In this document: positions 9,423 to 18,493 of the stretch, piece after piece | How the letters are laid out: each line of letters opens with the position of its first letter | How positions within the stretch are numbered: the stretch's first letter is position 1 | Assembly (NCBI GenBank): GCA_964346815.1 | Contig: CAYFWF010000023.1 | Location: 124,001-188,000 of the forward strand | Direction: 5' to 3' | Source: CAYFWF01 sp964346815 | GTDB taxonomy: Bacteria > Acidobacteriota > Aminicenantia > Aminicenantales > Aminicenantaceae | DNA: 64,000 bases | The notes under the pieces: model-generated | What the model saw: only the letters and a program-made list of their open reading frames with translations | Told to the model about the DNA's origin: nothing | Databases searched by the model: none | Program-made: the position numbers and the translations under genes

Positions 9423-10723
9423 CCATGAAAAATAGCGCAGTATTTTTTACGGCGGCTCTTCTTTTGGTGTCTTCACTTGCAGCACAGCAGGGAGAAGGGA
9501 AGATTTTGATCAAAAATGCAACCATCGTCCCAGTGGTGGGAGAGACACTCCAGAGAGGGGATTTGCTCATCGAAGATGGAAAGATCGCTGTCTTGGCCGA
9601 TGAGATCCCGGCACCAGAAGGGACGAAGATCCTAGATGCCTCGGAACTGTTCGTCTATCCTGGTTTCATCGATGGATACACCCACCTTGGCCTGGCCGAG
9701 ATCGCTGCCATTCCCAGCACCGTGGATGTGAGGGAAATGGGCAGAGAAAATCCAGAGCTGAAAGTGGCCTGGGCCATCAACCCTCATTCGGTGCATTTCA
9801 GAACATCACGTATCAACGGAACGACCATTGTTCTGGTCGCTCCTTCAGGAGGGACCTTTCCGGGTATGTCGGCTCTGGTGAAGATGGATGGATGGACCAT
9901 CGATGAAATGTTGGTCAGAGAAGTAGCGACATCCTTTATCAATTTCCCGATCACACCACGGCCGCCCAGAGGAGCGAGAATCGGCCCCCAGAGAGAAACC
10001 ACTATGGATGTCACATCCAGACTGGTGGAGAAGATAAAGGAATATTTGAGGGAAGCACGGCATTATCTCGAACTGAAAAAATTGGCGGCAGAAGATGAAA
10101 AAGCCGGGATGCCGGATCTCAACCCTAAATACGAGACATTGGCACCTGTTCTGGAAGGAACTCTGCCTGTGATCATATCGGTTGAAAAGGCCAAAGATAT
10201 CGAGCTGGCCATAGATTTTGTCCAGGAGGAAAAGATCAAGGCAATATTCAGAGGTTGTGCCCAGGGATTCAAGGTTGCCGAAAAGATCAAGGAAGCAGGA
10301 ATACCTGTGATCATCGATGATCTGTACACCGGGCCTTCTGAACCTGAAGACGGTTATGATGCCCCCTTCAGGAATGTCGTGGAGCTGGCTAAGGCGGGAG
10401 TGACGATCTGTTTTTCATCTGGTGTCGATCCCTCCATCAGCAAGGATTTACCATATCATGCTGCGAGAGCTGTAGCTTTTGGCCTGGACTGGAAGGAGGC
10501 CATAAAAGCCCTGACCATCAATCCTGCAAAGATCTTCGGGATCGATGACCGGGTGGGAAGCATCGAGGTTGGCAAGGATGCTGACCTCTTCATCACCACA
10601 GGAGACCCGCTTGATTTGCGCTCCGAGGTCAAGCACCTGTTCATCGATGGGAAGGACATAGACCTTTCCAACTGGTGGGAGAGTCTATACAACATCTGGA
10701 AGGAGAGGCCGATAAAAAAGTAA
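9419..10723 (+). CDS. Amidohydrolase-fold protein with degenerate metal site (third of three)
   Basis: 434 residues with a signal peptide (about 1-22). The frame is clearly amidohydrolase from start to the closing ALTINPAKIFGIDDRVGSIEVGKDADL, but the first metal His is Tyr87 (FIDGYTH). The positions matching RCHGYQ and FEHGLEG of its neighbour read IISVEK and FRGCAQG, so the central His ligands are gone. The Asp region reads SSGVDPS. It most likely binds, stabilises or regulates the intact middle protein, or acts by different chemistry. It starts four bases inside that gene, which favours fixed stoichiometry and a complex. Confidence 0.87.
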   Translation: MTMKNSAVFFTAALLLVSSLAAQQGEGKILIKNATIVPVVGETLQRGDLLIEDGKIAVLADEIPAPEGTKILDASELFVYPGFIDGYTHLGLAEIAAIPSTVDVREMGRENPELKVAWAINPHSVHFRTSRINGTTIVLVAPSGGTFPGMSALVKMDGWTIDEMLVREVATSFINFPITPRPPRGARIGPQRETTMDVTSRLVEKIKEYLREARHYLELKKLAAEDEKAGMPDLNPKYETLAPVLEGTLPVIISVEKAKDIELAIDFVQEEKIKAIFRGCAQGFKVAEKIKEAGIPVIIDDLYTGPSEPEDGYDAPFRNVVELAKAGVTICFSSGVDPSISKDLPYHAARAVAFGLDWKEAIKALTINPAKIFGIDDRVGSIEVGKDADLFITTGDPLDLRSEVKHLFIDGKDIDLSNWWESLYNIWKERPIKK

Positions 10724-10770
10724 GCGCTTCCTTAGATTTCAAAACCTAAGGCTCTTGCTTGACCCCGAGA

Positions 10771-10803
10771 TCCAAAAACAGCTGAGCCCTTGTCGTTTTT
10801 GGA
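10771..10803. terminator. Candidate bidirectional terminator hairpin
   Basis: TCCAAAAAC (10771-10779) is perfectly complementary to GTTTTTGGA (10795-10803), with a 15-base loop. The arms carry A and T runs, so either strand would give a hairpin near U residues. It lies between two converging genes, where a shared terminator is expected. The stem is AT-rich and the loop long, so strength is uncertain. Confidence 0.35.
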
Positions 10804-10874
10804 TTATATCTTTGGCTTTTTCTAAGCTGATCTTGGGGAAACTGGACAGATTTCTTATAGGGATCGGGGGAAGA

Positions 10875-10961
10875 TCAGACTGTGTATGTCGCGGACGCCG
10901 CTGAAACAGGCAGATGTGCCCATAATGACAGCACAGATGATACAAAATATGACTTTTTCAT
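10875..10961 (-). pseudogene. Tiny signal-peptide-like reading frame, possible frameshifted lipoprotein
   Basis: GAGGAGAG lies seven bases before an ATG at 10961, and the frame codes for 28 residues that look like a signal peptide (MKKSYFV... ending SAASATYTV). The adjacent frame of the same DNA, entered by a one-base change after the third codon, reads like a lipoprotein signal with GTSAC and runs about 36 residues. Either this is a real micropeptide or the broken remains of a small lipoprotein gene downstream of the oligopeptidase. Too short to decide. Confidence 0.25.
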
Positions 10962-11084
10962 GGCGGGTCTCTCCTCTAGCTGAAAGAGCCTGCAATCATT
11001 AAGGTATCCTCAGCAAAGACGATACAGTTTTCATCACTGCTCTTCAGGCGGCATCGCTTTAGGGGCCAGAAAGCTCTTTTGCGG

Positions 11085-13250
11085 CTATTCGTTTATTCCG
11101 ACCAGATCGAGCATAAAGGCATATTCCAGGGCCGTTTCTCGCAGCCTGCGGAATCTTCCTGAAACCCCGCCGTGTCCGCCCTCCATGTTGATGTGAAAAA
11201 TCAGAGGATTGTCATCCGTTTTCAGCGCACGCAGCTTTGCCACCCATTTTGCAGGCTCGAAGTACTGGACCTGGGAGTCATGGTAGCCGGTCGTTACCAG
11301 CATGGCCGGATAGTCTTTGGCCTCCACATTATCATAGGGGGAATAAGAGAGCATATACTCATAGTACTCTTTTTTATTGGGATCGCCCCATTCGTCGTAC
11401 TCACTGGTGGTGAGGGGAATGCTGGAGTCAAGCATAGTCGTGATCACGTCGACCCAGGGTACACTCGCTATGATGCCCTTCCATAGATCCGGCCGCATAT
11501 TCACTACCGCGCCCATCAGGAGGCCTCCGGCGCTTCCACCCATGGCAAAGAGCATGTCTGGATTGGTGAATTTCTGCTCAATCAGGTATTCGGCACAATC
11601 GATGAAGTCATAAAAGGTGTTTTTCTTGTTGAGCAGCTTTCCTTCTTCGTACCAGTAGCGGCCCATCTCAGAGCCTCCACGGATGTGGGGGATGGCATAG
11701 ACAAAACCTCTGTCCAGGAGGCTCAAACGGACTGAGCTGAACGTCGGTTCCCTGCTTGCTCCATATGAACCGTAGCCATGGAGAAGGAGGGGATTGTTGC
11801 CGTTCTTTTCCAGACCTTTTCTGTAGACAAGGGAAATCGGGACCTTGGTGCCGTCTCTCGCAGTGGCATAGTGTCTTTCGGTGATGTAATTATCAGGGTC
11901 GAAATCGCCCAAGACCTCTTGTCGCTTCAGGAGGATTTTTTCCCGGGTGTTCATATCGTAGTCGTAGGTAGAATTGGGTGTAGTGAGCGAGGTATAGCCG
12001 TAGCGCAACAGGTCGGTGTCGAAATCCGGATTCGCGGATATGTATGCTAAATAGGCTTCTTCTCCGAAATCCAGATAATGTTCGGATCTATCGGCCCATT
12101 TGATGATTCGTAACTGGGTCAGGCCGTTCATCCGTTCACTCAGCACCAGATGATTCTTGAAAATTTCGAATCCCTGCAGCAAGACGTCTTCCCGGTGAGG
12201 GATGATCTCTTTCCAGTTTTCTTTGGTCGTCTGATCCACGGGAGTTTCCATCAGCCTGAAGTTTTTGGCATCCAGATTTGTGCGGATGTAGAATTTGTCT
12301 TGAAAATGATCCACACTGTATTCGTGGCCCATCTCACGGGGCTGGATCACCTTGAATTCCCCGTCAGGGTTGTCAGCATCCAAAAACCTGTACTCGTTGG
12401 ATAAGGTATGCCGTGAGACGATGAACAAATATTTTTTCGATTTCGTTTTATACACTCCTGTGTTGAAGGTTTCATCTTCTTCCACGTAAATTTCTTTGTC
12501 CTGAGAAGGATCAGTGCCGAGCACATGTTTCATGATCTTGTAAGGGCGCAGTGTGGCGGTATCCTTGAGAGCGTAGAAAACAGTCTTGTTGTCGTTGGCC
12601 CAAGCGGCACGGCCTGACGTATCAGGGATCTGTTCATCCAAAACCTCACCAGTTTGCATGTTTTTGAAGTAGAGGGTGTATAACCGTCGGCTGACAGTAT
12701 CTACTCCATAGGCGATCAGGGTGTTGTCGGAGCTCGAGGAATAGCCTGCGACACTATAGAAGTCATGTCCTGCTGCCATTTGGTCGACGTTGAGAACGAC
12801 TTCCTCCTCTGCTTCCAAACTGCCTTTTTTCCGGCAGTAGATGGGGTATTCGCCTCCTTTCTCATACCGGGTATAATGGTAGTATCCCTGATCTTTATAA
12901 GGAACAGACATATCGGTTTTCTTGATTCTTCCCACCATCTCATCGAAGAGTCTTTCCTGAAAATCCTTGGTGTGGGCCATAGCCGCTTCCTTATAGGCAT
13001 TCTCCGCTTCCAGATAGGTGATGACCTCAGGGTTATCCCTCTGGTTCAGCCAGTAGTAGTCGTCGATCCGGGTGTGGCCGTGGGCTGTCAGCTCCTTGGG
13101 TGTTTTTTTAGCTACTGGGGGCTGCAGCGTTTCGGAAGGAGCTTCTGCCTTTTCAGCTTTTCCGCATGCTGAGTAGAAGAAGAACAAGACAAAAAGAAAG
13201 GCTCCAAAGGTTATGAGTTTTGTCATTTTGGAAAAGGATGAGTTTTTCAT
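11085..13250 (-). CDS. Oligopeptidase B-like S9A peptidase, lipoprotein
   Basis: 721 residues from the ATG at 13250, which has GGAGG at 13256-13260 five bases upstream; a longer frame reaching 13403 lacks a ribosome site. The signal peptide ends in FYSAC with Cys29, so it is a probable lipoprotein. The propeller domain starts with DDYYWL; the hydrolase domain has Ser573 in GGSAGG, Asp658 in GYHDSQV and His693 in GGHGG, the arrangement of oligopeptidase B (PtrB), which cleaves after Arg/Lys. Classical PtrB is cytoplasmic; the export signal here suggests a periplasmic peptide-scavenging role. It pairs with the prolyl-type enzyme at 3115-5247. Confidence 0.93.
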   Translation of the reverse strand: MKNSSFSKMTKLITFGAFLFVLFFFYSACGKAEKAEAPSETLQPPVAKKTPKELTAHGHTRIDDYYWLNQRDNPEVITYLEAENAYKEAAMAHTKDFQERLFDEMVGRIKKTDMSVPYKDQGYYHYTRYEKGGEYPIYCRKKGSLEAEEEVVLNVDQMAAGHDFYSVAGYSSSSDNTLIAYGVDTVSRRLYTLYFKNMQTGEVLDEQIPDTSGRAAWANDNKTVFYALKDTATLRPYKIMKHVLGTDPSQDKEIYVEEDETFNTGVYKTKSKKYLFIVSRHTLSNEYRFLDADNPDGEFKVIQPREMGHEYSVDHFQDKFYIRTNLDAKNFRLMETPVDQTTKENWKEIIPHREDVLLQGFEIFKNHLVLSERMNGLTQLRIIKWADRSEHYLDFGEEAYLAYISANPDFDTDLLRYGYTSLTTPNSTYDYDMNTREKILLKRQEVLGDFDPDNYITERHYATARDGTKVPISLVYRKGLEKNGNNPLLLHGYGSYGASREPTFSSVRLSLLDRGFVYAIPHIRGGSEMGRYWYEEGKLLNKKNTFYDFIDCAEYLIEQKFTNPDMLFAMGGSAGGLLMGAVVNMRPDLWKGIIASVPWVDVITTMLDSSIPLTTSEYDEWGDPNKKEYYEYMLSYSPYDNVEAKDYPAMLVTTGYHDSQVQYFEPAKWVAKLRALKTDDNPLIFHINMEGGHGGVSGRFRRLRETALEYAFMLDLVGINE

Positions 13251-13433
13251 CGAAACCTCCTGTTCGTCAGAAGAATTATGATTACAGAATTTTTGGCTTA
13301 TATCAAGGAATTTATGTGTTTCGTAAGTCTCTCCAAATCTAGGATAAGGGAGGATCCCTCTGTCCCGGGAATTGCCAGAGACCGCCATGGTGTATCGGAT
13401 CATGGGAATAGGAATACGGATCCGAAAATGATT

Positions 13434-14441
13434 CTAGAATTTGACCAGCGTTTTTCCGAAGCTTTTGCTGGTGAAGAGACTGAGAAAAGCTGGGGCAGCA
13501 TTTTCGATGCCATGTACAACGGTTTCCTTCCATTGGATCCGTCCCTGTTTGATCCATCGGTTCATGTCCTCAGTAAAATCAGGCAAGCGGTCATTGTGGT
13601 CAGAAACGATAAAGCCTCTAAGAGTCAAGCGTTTGGGAATGGCAGAGACCAGATTTCGCGGTGCTCGCGGGGGGCGTGTAGCGTTGTATACGGATATCAT
13701 TCCACAGAGAACGATACGACCGTGGGTGTTCATCAGCTCGATGGCTGCTTCCAGGTGAGTGCCACCTACGTTGTCGAAATAGATATCGATACCTTCTGGA
13801 CAGACCTGGCGGAGATCTTCAGCGAGGTTTTCTGTTGTTTTATAGTTAAGCGCAGCATCTATGCCAGCCTCCTCAATGAGCCAGGTGATTTTCTCCTCCG
13901 AACCCGTGCTGCCCACAACACGGCAGCCTTTGATTTTTGCGACCTGACAAACCAGAGAACCCACTGCTCCTGCTGCTGTGGATACAAAAACGGTTTCTCC
14001 TTTCCTCGGATTCCCGATATCCAGCAGCCCGACATATGCGGTAAGTCCTGGTATTCCGAGAATTCCCAAATAGCTCTGAACAGGAGCCGCATCAGGATCG
14101 ATTTTGGCCAGATCTGATCCATCCGTCACGAAAAACTCCCGCCAACCCTTGTCGCTCAAGACATAATCTCCTTCTCGAAACTGTTCGCTTCTTGATTCGA
14201 TGATCTGTCCGACAGCCCCTCCTGTCAAAGGTCTTCCGATCTCGAATGGAACGATGTAGGACTCTCTCTCCCCCATGCGTCCCCTCATATAGGGGTCCAC
14301 CGACATGTAAGCGTTGCGTACCAGAATTTGTCCTTCTTTGATTTCTGGCAGCAGGACCCCTGCAAGTTCGAAATCGTTTTCTGTAGGCATGCCCACAGGA
14401 CGGCTTTTCAAGTGAATTTCACGGCTCAATGTTTCTGCCAT
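13434..14441 (-). CDS. NADP-dependent medium-chain reductase, CurA/leukotriene B4 dehydrogenase-like
   Basis: 335 residues from the ATG at 14441, preceded by GGGAG nine bases upstream. It is a zinc-free medium-chain dehydrogenase/reductase: the SRPVGMPTEN start and MSVDPYMRGRM stretch are typical of the CurA/prostaglandin-reductase group, and the NADP-binding Rossmann fold shows as AAGAVGSLVCQVAKIKGC with a GSTGSEEK 2'-phosphate site. These enzymes reduce the C=C bond of alpha,beta-unsaturated ketones or aldehydes. Cytosolic. It is the next gene upstream of the oligopeptidase on the same strand, with 183 bases between. Confidence 0.9.
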   Translation of the reverse strand: MAETLSREIHLKSRPVGMPTENDFELAGVLLPEIKEGQILVRNAYMSVDPYMRGRMGERESYIVPFEIGRPLTGGAVGQIIESRSEQFREGDYVLSDKGWREFFVTDGSDLAKIDPDAAPVQSYLGILGIPGLTAYVGLLDIGNPRKGETVFVSTAAGAVGSLVCQVAKIKGCRVVGSTGSEEKITWLIEEAGIDAALNYKTTENLAEDLRQVCPEGIDIYFDNVGGTHLEAAIELMNTHGRIVLCGMISVYNATRPPRAPRNLVSAIPKRLTLRGFIVSDHNDRLPDFTEDMNRWIKQGRIQWKETVVHGIENAAPAFLSLFTSKSFGKTLVKF

Positions 14442-14660
14442 TTTCGTTTTCTCCCTTCGCATTTTCCGCGCTTCGGACGCTCAAAAAATGCAATCGTGGC
14501 ATGTCCCAGTCCGCTGCAAACATTTCCGGATCATTTCCCATTTTGCAAACAGTTATCTTCATTTTTATCGAATATTGTGGAGTCATTCATCATATATAAA
14601 CTTGTTGGTGCAATCAAGGATGATCATCCGCATGCGAGGGAGAGCGGGTGTCTCGTTGGG

Positions 14661-14689
14661 TTGACATTGTGGATGATTCCAAGAATAAT
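14661..14689 (+). promoter_or_regulatory. Sigma-70-type promoter of the YtcJ-like gene
   Basis: A perfect -35 TTGACA (14661-14666), 17-base spacer and -10 AATAAT (14684-14689, five of six consensus). Transcription would begin near 14697, giving a leader of about 20 bases with a GGAGGG ribosome site before the ATG at 14716. Confidence 0.72.
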
Positions 14690-14715
14690 GAACTTTCATG
14701 ATATGGAGGGACTTT

Positions 14716-16437
14716 ATGGCCAAAAAATTCTTTACCAGACTCTTCTTAATCTTATTTGCTGTTTCAGTTATGGCTTTGTCCTTTGGCTGTGCAAAGAAAG
14801 AGCCGGCTGATCTGGTTCTGAAGAACGGAAAGATTGTGACAGTGGATGAATCGAATCCGGAGGGCGAGGCCCTGGCAGTCCGGGGGGATACGATCGTGGC
14901 TGTCGGAACCGATCAGCAGATCGATGCCTACATCGGAGAGGCCACCCAGGTGATCGATCTCGATGGAAAGCTGGCTGTACCAGGTTTTATCGAGAGCCAT
15001 GGGCATTTCACAAGCATAGGTCGGGCCAAGATGCAGCTAGACCTGATGCAGGTCGAAAACTGGGACCAGGTCATAGCCATGGTTGCAGCGGCTGTAGAAA
15101 AAGCTCAATCCGGAGGGTGGATTCTGGGGAGAGGATGGCACCAGGAAAAGTGGAATAAGGTGCCTGAGCCCAATGTCGAGGGGCTGCCTTATCACCACAG
15201 CCTGAGCGAGATCTCGCCCGATAATCCTGTTTTGCTTTCTCACGCCAGCGGACATGCCTCCTTTGCCAATGCCAAGGCCATGGAGCTGGCAGGGATAACA
15301 AAGGAAACGCCCGATCCCCCGGGTGGGGAAATCGTCAAAGATCCAAATGGAAATCCCATCGGTGTGTTCCGGGAGACCGCACAGGGATTGGTCAGAAGAG
15401 GCATGAGTCAATATATGGAGGAACGCACCCCAGAACAGGTCGATGCCGAACAGAGGAAAATTATCGAATTGGCGGCTCAAGAAGGTTTATCAAAGGGGAT
15501 CACCAGCTTCCATGATGCGGGTTCCTCTTTTGGAACCATCGATCTCTTCAAGGAGTTCGCAGAACAAGACAGACTGGGCCTTCGACTCTATGTCATGGTG
15601 AGAGTGGATAACGAGGAGCTGGAGGAACGGCTTTCCGAGTACAAAATTATGGGGTTGGGAAACAACCACCTGACAGTGCGCTCCATAAAGCGTTCGATCG
15701 ACGGAGCGTTGGGTCCTCATGGAGCTTGGCTGTTGGAACCCTATGCGGACCTCCCTTCCAGCGCAGGATTGAATACGTCTGCTGTAGAAGATATCCGGGA
15801 AACCGCCCGTATAGCCATCGAGAATGGTTTTCAGCTTTGCGTGCATGCTATCGGTGATCGAGCCAACCGGGAGACTCTGAATATTTTCGAGGAAGCCTTC
15901 AAGGCTCATCCGGAGAAAACAGGCCTGCGGTGGAGGATCGAGCATGCCCAGCATCTGCATCCCGATGATATCCCCAGGTTTGGTCAATTGGGAGTCATCG
16001 CTTCCATGCAAGGCATCCATTGTACATCGGATGCGCCGTATGTTCTCAAAAGATTAGGAGAGAAGAGAGCAGAGGAAGGAGCTTATGTATGGCAAAAGCT
16101 GATGGAGACCGGTGCCGTCATCTGCAATGGGACGGATGCTCCGGTGGAGGATGTGGATCCTCTTGCTTGTTATTATGCTACGGTTACCCGAAAGACCAAG
16201 GATGGAAGCTCCTTTTTTCCAGACCAGAGATTGAGCAGGGAAGAGGCACTGCGTTCTTACACCATCAATGGAGCCTACGCTGCATTCCAGGAAGACATTT
16301 TGGGCTCTTTGGTCCCCCAAAAGCTGGCTGACATCACCGTGATCTCGAAAGACATCTTGACGATTCCGGACGAGGAAATTCTCGAGGCTGAGGTCCTTTA
16401 CACCATTGTGGGTGGAAAAGTCATTTACGAGAAATAA
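14716..16437 (+). CDS. YtcJ-like amidohydrolase (Amidohydro_3), lipoprotein
   Basis: 573 residues. The start at 14716 follows GGAGGG by five bases. The signal peptide ends LSFGC with Cys25, so it is a likely lipoprotein. The metal motif is intact at His95/His97 (ESHGHF), followed by the features of the YtcJ/LAF3 branch: SHASGHASFAN, HDAG, HAIGDRAN, EHAQHL and a late GTDAPVEDVDPL with the catalytic Asp. Members act on amide, lactam or N-acyl substrates; few have known substrates. Set in a region of exported peptidases, a role in degrading cyclic or modified peptides is possible but not shown. Confidence 0.9.
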   Translation: MAKKFFTRLFLILFAVSVMALSFGCAKKEPADLVLKNGKIVTVDESNPEGEALAVRGDTIVAVGTDQQIDAYIGEATQVIDLDGKLAVPGFIESHGHFTSIGRAKMQLDLMQVENWDQVIAMVAAAVEKAQSGGWILGRGWHQEKWNKVPEPNVEGLPYHHSLSEISPDNPVLLSHASGHASFANAKAMELAGITKETPDPPGGEIVKDPNGNPIGVFRETAQGLVRRGMSQYMEERTPEQVDAEQRKIIELAAQEGLSKGITSFHDAGSSFGTIDLFKEFAEQDRLGLRLYVMVRVDNEELEERLSEYKIMGLGNNHLTVRSIKRSIDGALGPHGAWLLEPYADLPSSAGLNTSAVEDIRETARIAIENGFQLCVHAIGDRANRETLNIFEEAFKAHPEKTGLRWRIEHAQHLHPDDIPRFGQLGVIASMQGIHCTSDAPYVLKRLGEKRAEEGAYVWQKLMETGAVICNGTDAPVEDVDPLACYYATVTRKTKDGSSFFPDQRLSREEALRSYTINGAYAAFQEDILGSLVPQKLADITVISKDILTIPDEEILEAEVLYTIVGGKVIYEK

Positions 16438-16444
16438 ATCGAAG

Positions 16445-16483
16445 CCCTCTTTCTGGTAGACTTTCGAACTGAGCAAAAGAGGG
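16445..16483. terminator. Candidate hairpin between convergent genes
   Basis: CCCTCTTT (16445-16452) pairs perfectly with AAAGAGGG (16476-16483) across a 23-base loop, in the 72-base gap between two converging genes. The long loop and absence of a clear T run make it only a possible terminator. Confidence 0.3.
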
Positions 16484-16509
16484 AGAAGAACTCGACGATC
16501 TTCGTTCCA

Positions 16510-17616
16510 TCAATAGGAATTCCTCAGAAGGTGCAGGTTTCCGATCCTTGCTCGCCTGAGCCCAGCCTTTCGTGCCGCGTTGAGACATCTTTCAGCATGA
16601 TTGCGGGAGGTGGTGGGAAGATCCTGCATGGCGAATTGTGGGTGGAAAGCCAGCAAACTGTATGGAATATCAGGATCCAGAGAAGCGATGAATCGTGCGA
16701 TCTGGTCTATTTCCTCACCGTCTATATATCCAGGGATAAGAAGGGTGGATGCCAGAATCAAGGGGGGGTCGCGGCGTTGAGGTATAAGCCCTGCAAGATA
16801 TTTGAGATTTGAAAGTGTCCGGTGGTTGGTGACACCGCAGAGAGCGTAGTGGAGCCTGTGATCCCAGGCTTTCAAGTCGAACTTCACATTTCCTCCGCTC
16901 TCAAGGGACAGCTCGGCGGCTTTTTCCAAAAGTCTGGGGTTCATGGAGCCGTTTGTCTCCCAGCAAATGCGGAGAATGCGGTCCTTTCGTTTTTGTGAGG
17001 CCATTCCAGAGGCTTTTATGGCGTAGGGAAGATGAGGCGTCGGATCTCCACCGAAATAACAGATACAGGATGTCTCCTCATCTACACCATTCACGATGAA
17101 TTCAAGATCCCTTTGTTCTTTTTTTATGGAATAGTTTCTGAAGTGCCAGTTCTGACAGAAAAGGCAGTCGAATGTGCAGGAATGGAAAAACACGGCTAGA
17201 TTCTTATATCCGTATTCAGCACCTCTCGAATAAGAATAATCAGGATATCCGCAGTCCGTTCCTCCTGGACATACCCACGTGCCGACACAATTGGTTGGAA
17301 GAGGGTCATCATACCAGGAGAGGTTTCCCTTTTTAGGTCCTCCGCCCACAAGCTTTCCCTCTCTGTTCACTCTTGTCCCGCAGTATCCCTTACCTTCAGG
17401 TGGAATCTGGCAATTGTTGACACAGAAGGAGCAGGTGATGCCCTGATCCGACCTAGGAGGAGAAGGAGGAAGTCCAAAGGACTTCCTCACCCGGGCATGG
17501 ACACTATCAATGTGGGACTTGACTTTATCGAAGTGATTCCGGATACAGTTTGCACAAACATTGAGAGGCGAGGAGATAAGAATGGATTCTTTGCCGCATT
17601 GAATGCATCGAGCCAT
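16510..17616 (-). CDS. Radical SAM protein, AmmeMemoRadiSam/PFL-activase-like
   Basis: 368 residues. The radical SAM cluster motif CxxxCxxC is at Cys147, Cys151 and Cys154 (SCTFDCLFC), and CYFGGDPTPH is the following SAM-contact strand. Upstream are extra cysteines: CxxC pairs at 4/7 and 21/24 (a small zinc-ribbon-like unit) and a Cys62/65/69/79 group ending GYCGTRVNREGKLV. That pattern resembles AmrS and other pyruvate formate-lyase activase relatives. It should cleave SAM to a 5'-deoxyadenosyl radical; the target is unknown. No obvious partner gene (Memo or AMMECR1) is in the window. Transcribed away from the alpha/beta hydrolase. Confidence 0.85.
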   Translation of the reverse strand: MARCIQCGKESILISSPLNVCANCIRNHFDKVKSHIDSVHARVRKSFGLPPSPPRSDQGITCSFCVNNCQIPPEGKGYCGTRVNREGKLVGGGPKKGNLSWYDDPLPTNCVGTWVCPGGTDCGYPDYSYSRGAEYGYKNLAVFFHSCTFDCLFCQNWHFRNYSIKKEQRDLEFIVNGVDEETSCICYFGGDPTPHLPYAIKASGMASQKRKDRILRICWETNGSMNPRLLEKAAELSLESGGNVKFDLKAWDHRLHYALCGVTNHRTLSNLKYLAGLIPQRRDPPLILASTLLIPGYIDGEEIDQIARFIASLDPDIPYSLLAFHPQFAMQDLPTTSRNHAERCLNAARKAGLRRARIGNLHLLRNSY

Positions 17617-17637
17617 GGTTCTACTGTATGCGTCTGC

Positions 17638-17671
17638 TTGTTTTTCAAGTAGGCTGTTCCTATTATATAAT
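17638..17671. promoter_or_regulatory. Divergent promoter region
   Basis: On the plus strand, TTGTTT (17638-17643), a 17-base spacer and TATTAT (17661-17666) form a promoter toward the alpha/beta hydrolase. The -10 area is the palindrome ATTATATAAT (17662-17671), which also offers TATAAT toward the radical SAM gene, though no good -35 is seen on that strand. Confidence 0.5.
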
Positions 17672-17719
17672 GTTCATCCATAAAATCGTAACTTCGTTAT
17701 CGCGTTGAAACCAGCCGCA

Positions 17720-18484
17720 ATGAAAAAAAAAGTTTTTTTCCAGAACAGCAGGGGAAACAGGCTGTGCGGAATCATATCCGATCCAACCGGGGATAGAAAC
17801 TTACCTATTGCGGTCTTGTGCCATGGCTTCACCACAAGCAAGAGCGGCCGCACGTATGTGAGACTCGAGAAGATTTTTAACCTGAGGAAATATTCTACCT
17901 TTCGTTTCGATTTTTTCGGGCACGGGGAGAGCGAAGGCAAGTTCGAAGAGATTACGATTTCAGAGGCAGCGGATGACGTAAAAAGTGCCGTCCGATTCGT
18001 GAAGGATGCGGGTTATACAGAGATAGGACTCATAGGATCGAGTTTCGGAGGATTTGCCTGCCTTGTCGCAGCAGGACAAACAGAGGATATCTTCCTTTTA
18101 GCTTTGAAGTCTCCGGTCTCCGACTACATGGGGCTGCTTCTTGCCCAAGACCAGGATATAAACATACAAGAGTGGAAAGAAAAAGGTTTCATCACCGTCA
18201 AGGGTATGGATGAACAGAGTCTCAAACTCAATTATTCCTTTTTCGAGGACGCACAGAGAGCGGATGGTCTTCGATTCGCCAAGAATATAAAGGTCCCGAC
18301 CCTCATTGTGCATGGAGATCGCGATCAGACCGTCCCGCTGGAGCAGAGTCGAACAGTGTCAGGCCTGATTCCTGACTGCTGTCTGGAAATCATAGAAGGA
18401 GCGGATCACACCTATTCGAATCCCCGGCACTTCGAAAAAATGCTGGATTTGATTTCGTGCTTTTTTTTTGGAATCGGTCCCTAG
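17720..18484 (+). CDS. Alpha/beta hydrolase (serine esterase/aminopeptidase type)
   Basis: 254 residues from the ATG at 17720; a TTG at 17705 would add five residues. There is no clear ribosome site for either. The fold is plain: CHGF oxyanion-hole strand near residue 40, FDFFGHGES, a nucleophile elbow GSSFGG around residue 113, the acid in VHGDRDQTVP and the catalytic His in GADHTY. It is of the size and pattern of small cytosolic carboxylesterases and acyl-peptide-like hydrolases. No signal peptide. Substrate not assignable. Converges with the M28 peptidase gene. Confidence 0.85.
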   Translation: MKKKVFFQNSRGNRLCGIISDPTGDRNLPIAVLCHGFTTSKSGRTYVRLEKIFNLRKYSTFRFDFFGHGESEGKFEEITISEAADDVKSAVRFVKDAGYTEIGLIGSSFGGFACLVAAGQTEDIFLLALKSPVSDYMGLLLAQDQDINIQEWKEKGFITVKGMDEQSLKLNYSFFEDAQRADGLRFAKNIKVPTLIVHGDRDQTVPLEQSRTVSGLIPDCCLEIIEGADHTYSNPRHFEKMLDLISCFFFGIGP

Positions 18485-18493
18485 CTGTGAACA

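Larger units (their letters stand above)
10724..11084. other. Convergent intergenic region with inverted repeat
   Basis: 361 bases between the converging amidohydrolase and oligopeptidase genes. It holds a bulged hairpin at 10732-10753, a perfect 9-base inverted repeat at 10771-10803, and a possible 28-codon minus-strand peptide gene at 10875-10961. I see no RNA gene. Confidence 0.5.

Noticed and set aside
10739..10945. 68-codon minus-strand frame in the convergent gap
   Set aside because: No ribosome site and no pattern; the overlapping 28-codon frame with GAGGAG upstream is the better, though still weak, candidate.
13278..14117. 279-codon plus-strand frame opposite the CurA-like reductase
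   Set aside because: Antisense to a conserved MDR gene; no motif in its translation.
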